This document shows positions 6,026 through 8,097 of a stretch of 8,097 nucleotides of DNA, one piece after another (the stretch's first letter is position 1; each line of letters starts with the position of its first letter). This stretch comes from Roseicyclus sp965662675 (lineage in GTDB: Bacteria > Pseudomonadota > Alphaproteobacteria > Rhodobacterales > Rhodobacteraceae), in the NCBI RefSeq assembly GCF_965662675.1, contig NZ_CBFIIK010000116.1:1-8097 (forward strand), in the 5' to 3' direction. The notes beneath the pieces are model-generated. The model was given only the letters and a program-made list of their open reading frames with translations, ran no database searches and was not told where the DNA came from. Both the position numbers and the translations under genes were made by a program.

Positions 6026-7239
6026 CACCCGCCCCCCACCGGCTGTGGCGGGCCGATCCGCGCGTCGAAATCGACGATCTGGTCTTGGGTGAAGACCTCT
6101 TCGATGGGTGTCAGCCCGTCATAGCGCCCGCTCAGTGCGGTGTCTTGATGGATCGCGCGCGCGATGTCCCAGCGGCGCTCGTCGCGCAAGGATTTGGCGG
6201 CCAGCGCCCGCCCCTTGTCGGTGGCGACACCATCGGGGCGGATCACACCCGCGCCGCGCAAAAGGCGCAGCGTCAAAGGGTCGTGGATGGGCTCAGCGCG
6301 CGCCAGTGACAACAGGCCTTGGCGCCAATGCACACGCGCCTGAAAACGTCGCCTTGCCAAGACCGCGGCCAACACCCCCCGGCGCGGCGCGAAAAGCAGA
6401 GACAGCGCAAAGAGTGCCGCGGCGATCAGCACGATGATCGGCCCCGTCGGCAGATCGGGAACCGTGGCCGAAAGCGCCGCGCCAAGATAGCCTGACGCCC
6501 CGCCGACACAGCCCGCCATCCAAAGCATCCGCCCGACACGGTCTGTCCAGAACCGCGCAGTCACCGGGGGAATGATCAACAGCGCGACGATCAAGATCAG
6601 CCCCACCAAGCTCAGCCCGATCACCGTGATCGCCATGACCAGCCCCATCATCACCAGATCGATGCGCGCGACACGCACCCCCAGCGCGGCCGCATGGCCG
6701 GGATCAAAGGCGACCAGCGTCATGGGGCGGCGCAAAAGCACGATCAGCGCCACCACCAGCGCCCCGCCCACCGCGATCAGTACCGCATCTTGCATCAGCA
6801 TGCCCGCGGTGGCACCGAGCAAGAAATCCTCCAGCCCCGCCTGACGCCCGCGATCAAGGGACTGGATCACCGTCAACAACACCACGCCAATGCCGAAAAA
6901 CACCGATAGCACCGCCCCGATGGCGGCATCCTCGGCCAGCCGCGTGCGGCGCACGATCCAATCGACCAGGTAAAGCCCCGCCAGCGCGCTCAGCCCCGCC
7001 CCGACCAAAAGGCCGGCCAGATTGCGCCCCTCCCCGCCCAAGGCCACCATGACGAGAAAGGCCAGCGCGATCCCCGGCAAGGTCGCATGCGCCATCGCAT
7101 CCGACACAAGCGCGCGTTTGCGCAAGAACAGGAATGTTCCCGCCATACCGGCGGCAAAGCCCAGTAATGTCGCCCCGATCGTCACCAGCGCCGCGTTATA
7201 GCCCGCCTGCAACATCAGCGCGTCGACAAAGCCCGCCAT
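6025..7239 (-). CDS. Metal (Mn/Zn/Fe) ABC transporter permease with soluble C-terminal extension
   Basis: This is the first permease of the metal importer (SitC/TroC/MntC type), 404 residues. Residues 1-285 are the ABC-3 membrane domain, with 'RKRALVSDAMAHATLPG' (40-56) carrying the conserved Asp and His and 'IIPPVTARFWTDR' (222-234) as a second family motif. ABC-3 permeases usually stop near 280-300. Here a charged soluble segment of about 110 residues follows. Within it, 'LRLLRGAGVIRPDGVATDKG' (324-343) resembles a winged-helix wing, and residues 378-397 ('PIEEVFTQDQIVDFDARIGP') resemble the region of DtxR/MntR metal regulators that ends the dimerisation helices. From memory, similar long permeases occur in other Rhodobacterales and Bacteroidetes, so the extension looks like a known variant with unknown function. 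The start ATG lies 6 bases after the ATPase stop; only a weak ribosome site is seen. The gene overlaps the next permease by one to four bases. Confidence 0.92.
   Translation of the reverse strand: MAGFVDALMLQAGYNAALVTIGATLLGFAAGMAGTFLFLRKRALVSDAMAHATLPGIALAFLVMVALGGEGRNLAGLLVGAGLSALAGLYLVDWIVRRTRLAEDAAIGAVLSVFFGIGVVLLTVIQSLDRGRQAGLEDFLLGATAGMLMQDAVLIAVGGALVVALIVLLRRPMTLVAFDPGHAAALGVRVARIDLVMMGLVMAITVIGLSLVGLILIVALLIIPPVTARFWTDRVGRMLWMAGCVGGASGYLGAALSATVPDLPTGPIIVLIAAALFALSLLFAPRRGVLAAVLARRRFQARVHWRQGLLSLARAEPIHDPLTLRLLRGAGVIRPDGVATDKGRALAAKSLRDERRWDIARAIHQDTALSGRYDGLTPIEEVFTQDQIVDFDARIGPPQPVGGG
6032..6037 (-). promoter_or_regulatory. Ribosome binding site for the second metal permease
   Basis: A GGGGGG run on the minus strand lies within the last codons of the preceding permease gene. 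It is 6 bases before the ATG at 6025 but only 3 before the alternative GTG at 6028, so it favours the ATG. Confidence 0.5.
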
Positions 7240-7245
7240 GCCCGT

Positions 7246-8073
7246 CTAGCGCCCCGCCGGATGCAACTGATCAAGCTGCCCCGCCCCCAGCCGCCCCCCG
7301 TAAGTCTGGCTCAAGGCGGCCGTGGTAAAGGCCTGCGCGACAGGCCCTTGCGCCATGGCGCGCACGTTCACGAGGAAGACATGGTCGAAATAATCCACCA
7401 CCGTGGACAGATCGTGATGGACCGCGATGACCGATTTTCCGGCGGCGTTGAGCGATTTCAGCACGGTGATGATCGCGCGCTCGGTGGCCGCATCGACCCC
7501 GGCGAAGGGCTCATCGAGCAGGTAAAGATCGGCCTGCTGGGCGAGCGCGCGGGCCAAGAAGACGCGCTGTTGCTGACCGCCGGACAGCTGCCCGATCTGG
7601 CGGTCGGCAAAACCCTCCATCCCCACACGCGCCAGCGCGTCTTGCGCCAAGGCCATGTCGGCCCGCCCGACCCGGCGCAAAAGCCCAAGGCTGCGATAAC
7701 GCCCCATCAAGACGACATCGATCGCCGTGGTGGGAAAATCCCAATCCACCGAGGCGCGTTGCGGCACATAAGCAATGCGCCCACGTGCCTTTGCCAGCGG
7801 TTGACCAAAGAATTGCACCTCACCCGAGACCATGGGGATCAAACCAAGGGCCGCCTTCAGAAAGGTTGATTTCCCCGCCCCGTTCGGCCCGATGATCGCC
7901 GACATGGACCCGGCGGGGAATGTCGCATCGACCGAAAAGAGCGCGGGCTTTTCGCCATAGCTGACCGTCATGCCGCGCACGCAAAGCGCCGCGCGCGCCG
8001 CATCGGCCCGTTCGCCTAACATCGCCCCGTCATGGGCGGCAAGTCGCAGCGCCTCTGGCATGGGATCGTTCAA
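7246..8073 (-). CDS. Metal (Mn/Zn/Fe) ABC transporter ATP-binding protein
   Basis: This cytoplasmic ATPase powers the two permeases encoded directly downstream. It is 275 residues as drawn. Counting from the TTG start, Walker A GPNGAGKST is at 62-70, the Q-loop is in 'AYVPQRASVDWDFPTTAIDVV' with Gln105, the ABC signature LSGGQQQR is at 163-170, Walker B LYLLDEP at 183-189, the D-loop AGVD at 191-194, and the H-loop is in AVHHD (His220). The 'VPQR..VDWDFP' and 'VLMGRY' sequence is typical of the Mn/Zn/Fe (SitB/MntA/TroB) subfamily. The start is uncertain. The TTG at 8073 would overlap an upstream stop codon as TTGA. The ATG at 8061 and the ATG at 8022 are alternatives, and none has a clear ribosome site. 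The ABC fold begins only near residue 30, so all three would leave a working protein. Confidence 0.94.
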   Translation of the reverse strand: MNDPMPEALRLAAHDGAMLGERADAARAALCVRGMTVSYGEKPALFSVDATFPAGSMSAIIGPNGAGKSTFLKAALGLIPMVSGEVQFFGQPLAKARGRIAYVPQRASVDWDFPTTAIDVVLMGRYRSLGLLRRVGRADMALAQDALARVGMEGFADRQIGQLSGGQQQRVFLARALAQQADLYLLDEPFAGVDAATERAIITVLKSLNAAGKSVIAVHHDLSTVVDYFDHVFLVNVRAMAQGPVAQAFTTAALSQTYGGRLGAGQLDQLHPAGR

Positions 8074-8097
8074 TTCATGGCCAATGCGTCGATGCGC
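8070..8097 (-). CDS. Possible C-terminal tail of an upstream gene (perhaps the metal-binding protein)
   Basis: From the window edge one minus-strand frame reads R-I-D-A-L-A-M-N and then TGA at 8072-8070. That stop overlaps the TTG start of the ATPase by 4 bases, the arrangement seen elsewhere in this operon. In metal ABC operons the gene before the ATPase is often the substrate-binding protein, whose end often resembles 'MRxNIDALA'. Eight codons cannot identify a family, so this rests mostly on context. It could equally be non-coding. Confidence 0.35.

Noticed and set aside
4529..6124. A 531-codon open frame on the + strand, rich in His, Arg, Gln and Gly.
   Set aside because: It lies antisense to kynA and the second metal permease, both clear gene families, and crosses the gap between them. 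Its low-complexity composition is what the antisense of high-GC genes gives. It resembles no protein family I know.

Overview
The window reads as ordinary chromosome from a high-GC alphaproteobacterium, most likely a member of the Rhodobacterales (Roseobacter/Paracoccus-type). This placement rests on the GC- and C/G-third-position-rich coding, tight gene packing with 4-base start/stop overlaps, and the look of the TRAP, KynA/KynU and SitBCD/MntBCD-type proteins. It is inference from recognised protein sequence, not from a search.

Layout. On the + strand (1-3005) lies a tripartite TRAP transporter in the order substrate-binding protein (5' end outside the window), small permease DctQ, large permease DctM. 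A strong stem-loop sits between the binding-protein gene and dctQ, and dctQ and dctM are coupled by a 4-base overlap. On the - strand, reading from right to left, lies a metal ABC transporter of the Mn/Zn/Fe (ABC-3) type: possibly the last 8 codons of an upstream gene (perhaps the metal-binding protein), then the ATPase, a first permease with a soluble C-terminal extension, and a second permease. After a 72-base gap come kynA (tryptophan 2,3-dioxygenase) and kynU (kynureninase), which overlap by 4 bases. kynU and dctM converge with only 6 bases between their stop codons.

How the genes work together. The TRAP genes encode an ion-gradient-driven uptake system for a small, probably carboxylated solute that I cannot name. 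The ABC genes encode uptake of a divalent transition metal, probably Mn or Fe, possibly Zn. KynA opens the tryptophan indole ring to N-formylkynurenine, and KynU cleaves kynurenine to anthranilate plus alanine. The formamidase that joins these two steps is not in the window. All five complete - strand genes face the same way with short gaps and no convincing terminator, so read-through from the metal transporter into kynAU is possible.

There is no RNA gene, insertion sequence, CRISPR array or prophage, and no gene-free stretch over 100 bases. I do not see a previously undescribed system. The points most worth checking are a roughly 67-residue insertion in DctM, a DtxR-like C-terminal extension on one metal permease, the dctP-dctQ intercistronic hairpin, and a small hairpin built from the two convergent stop codons.
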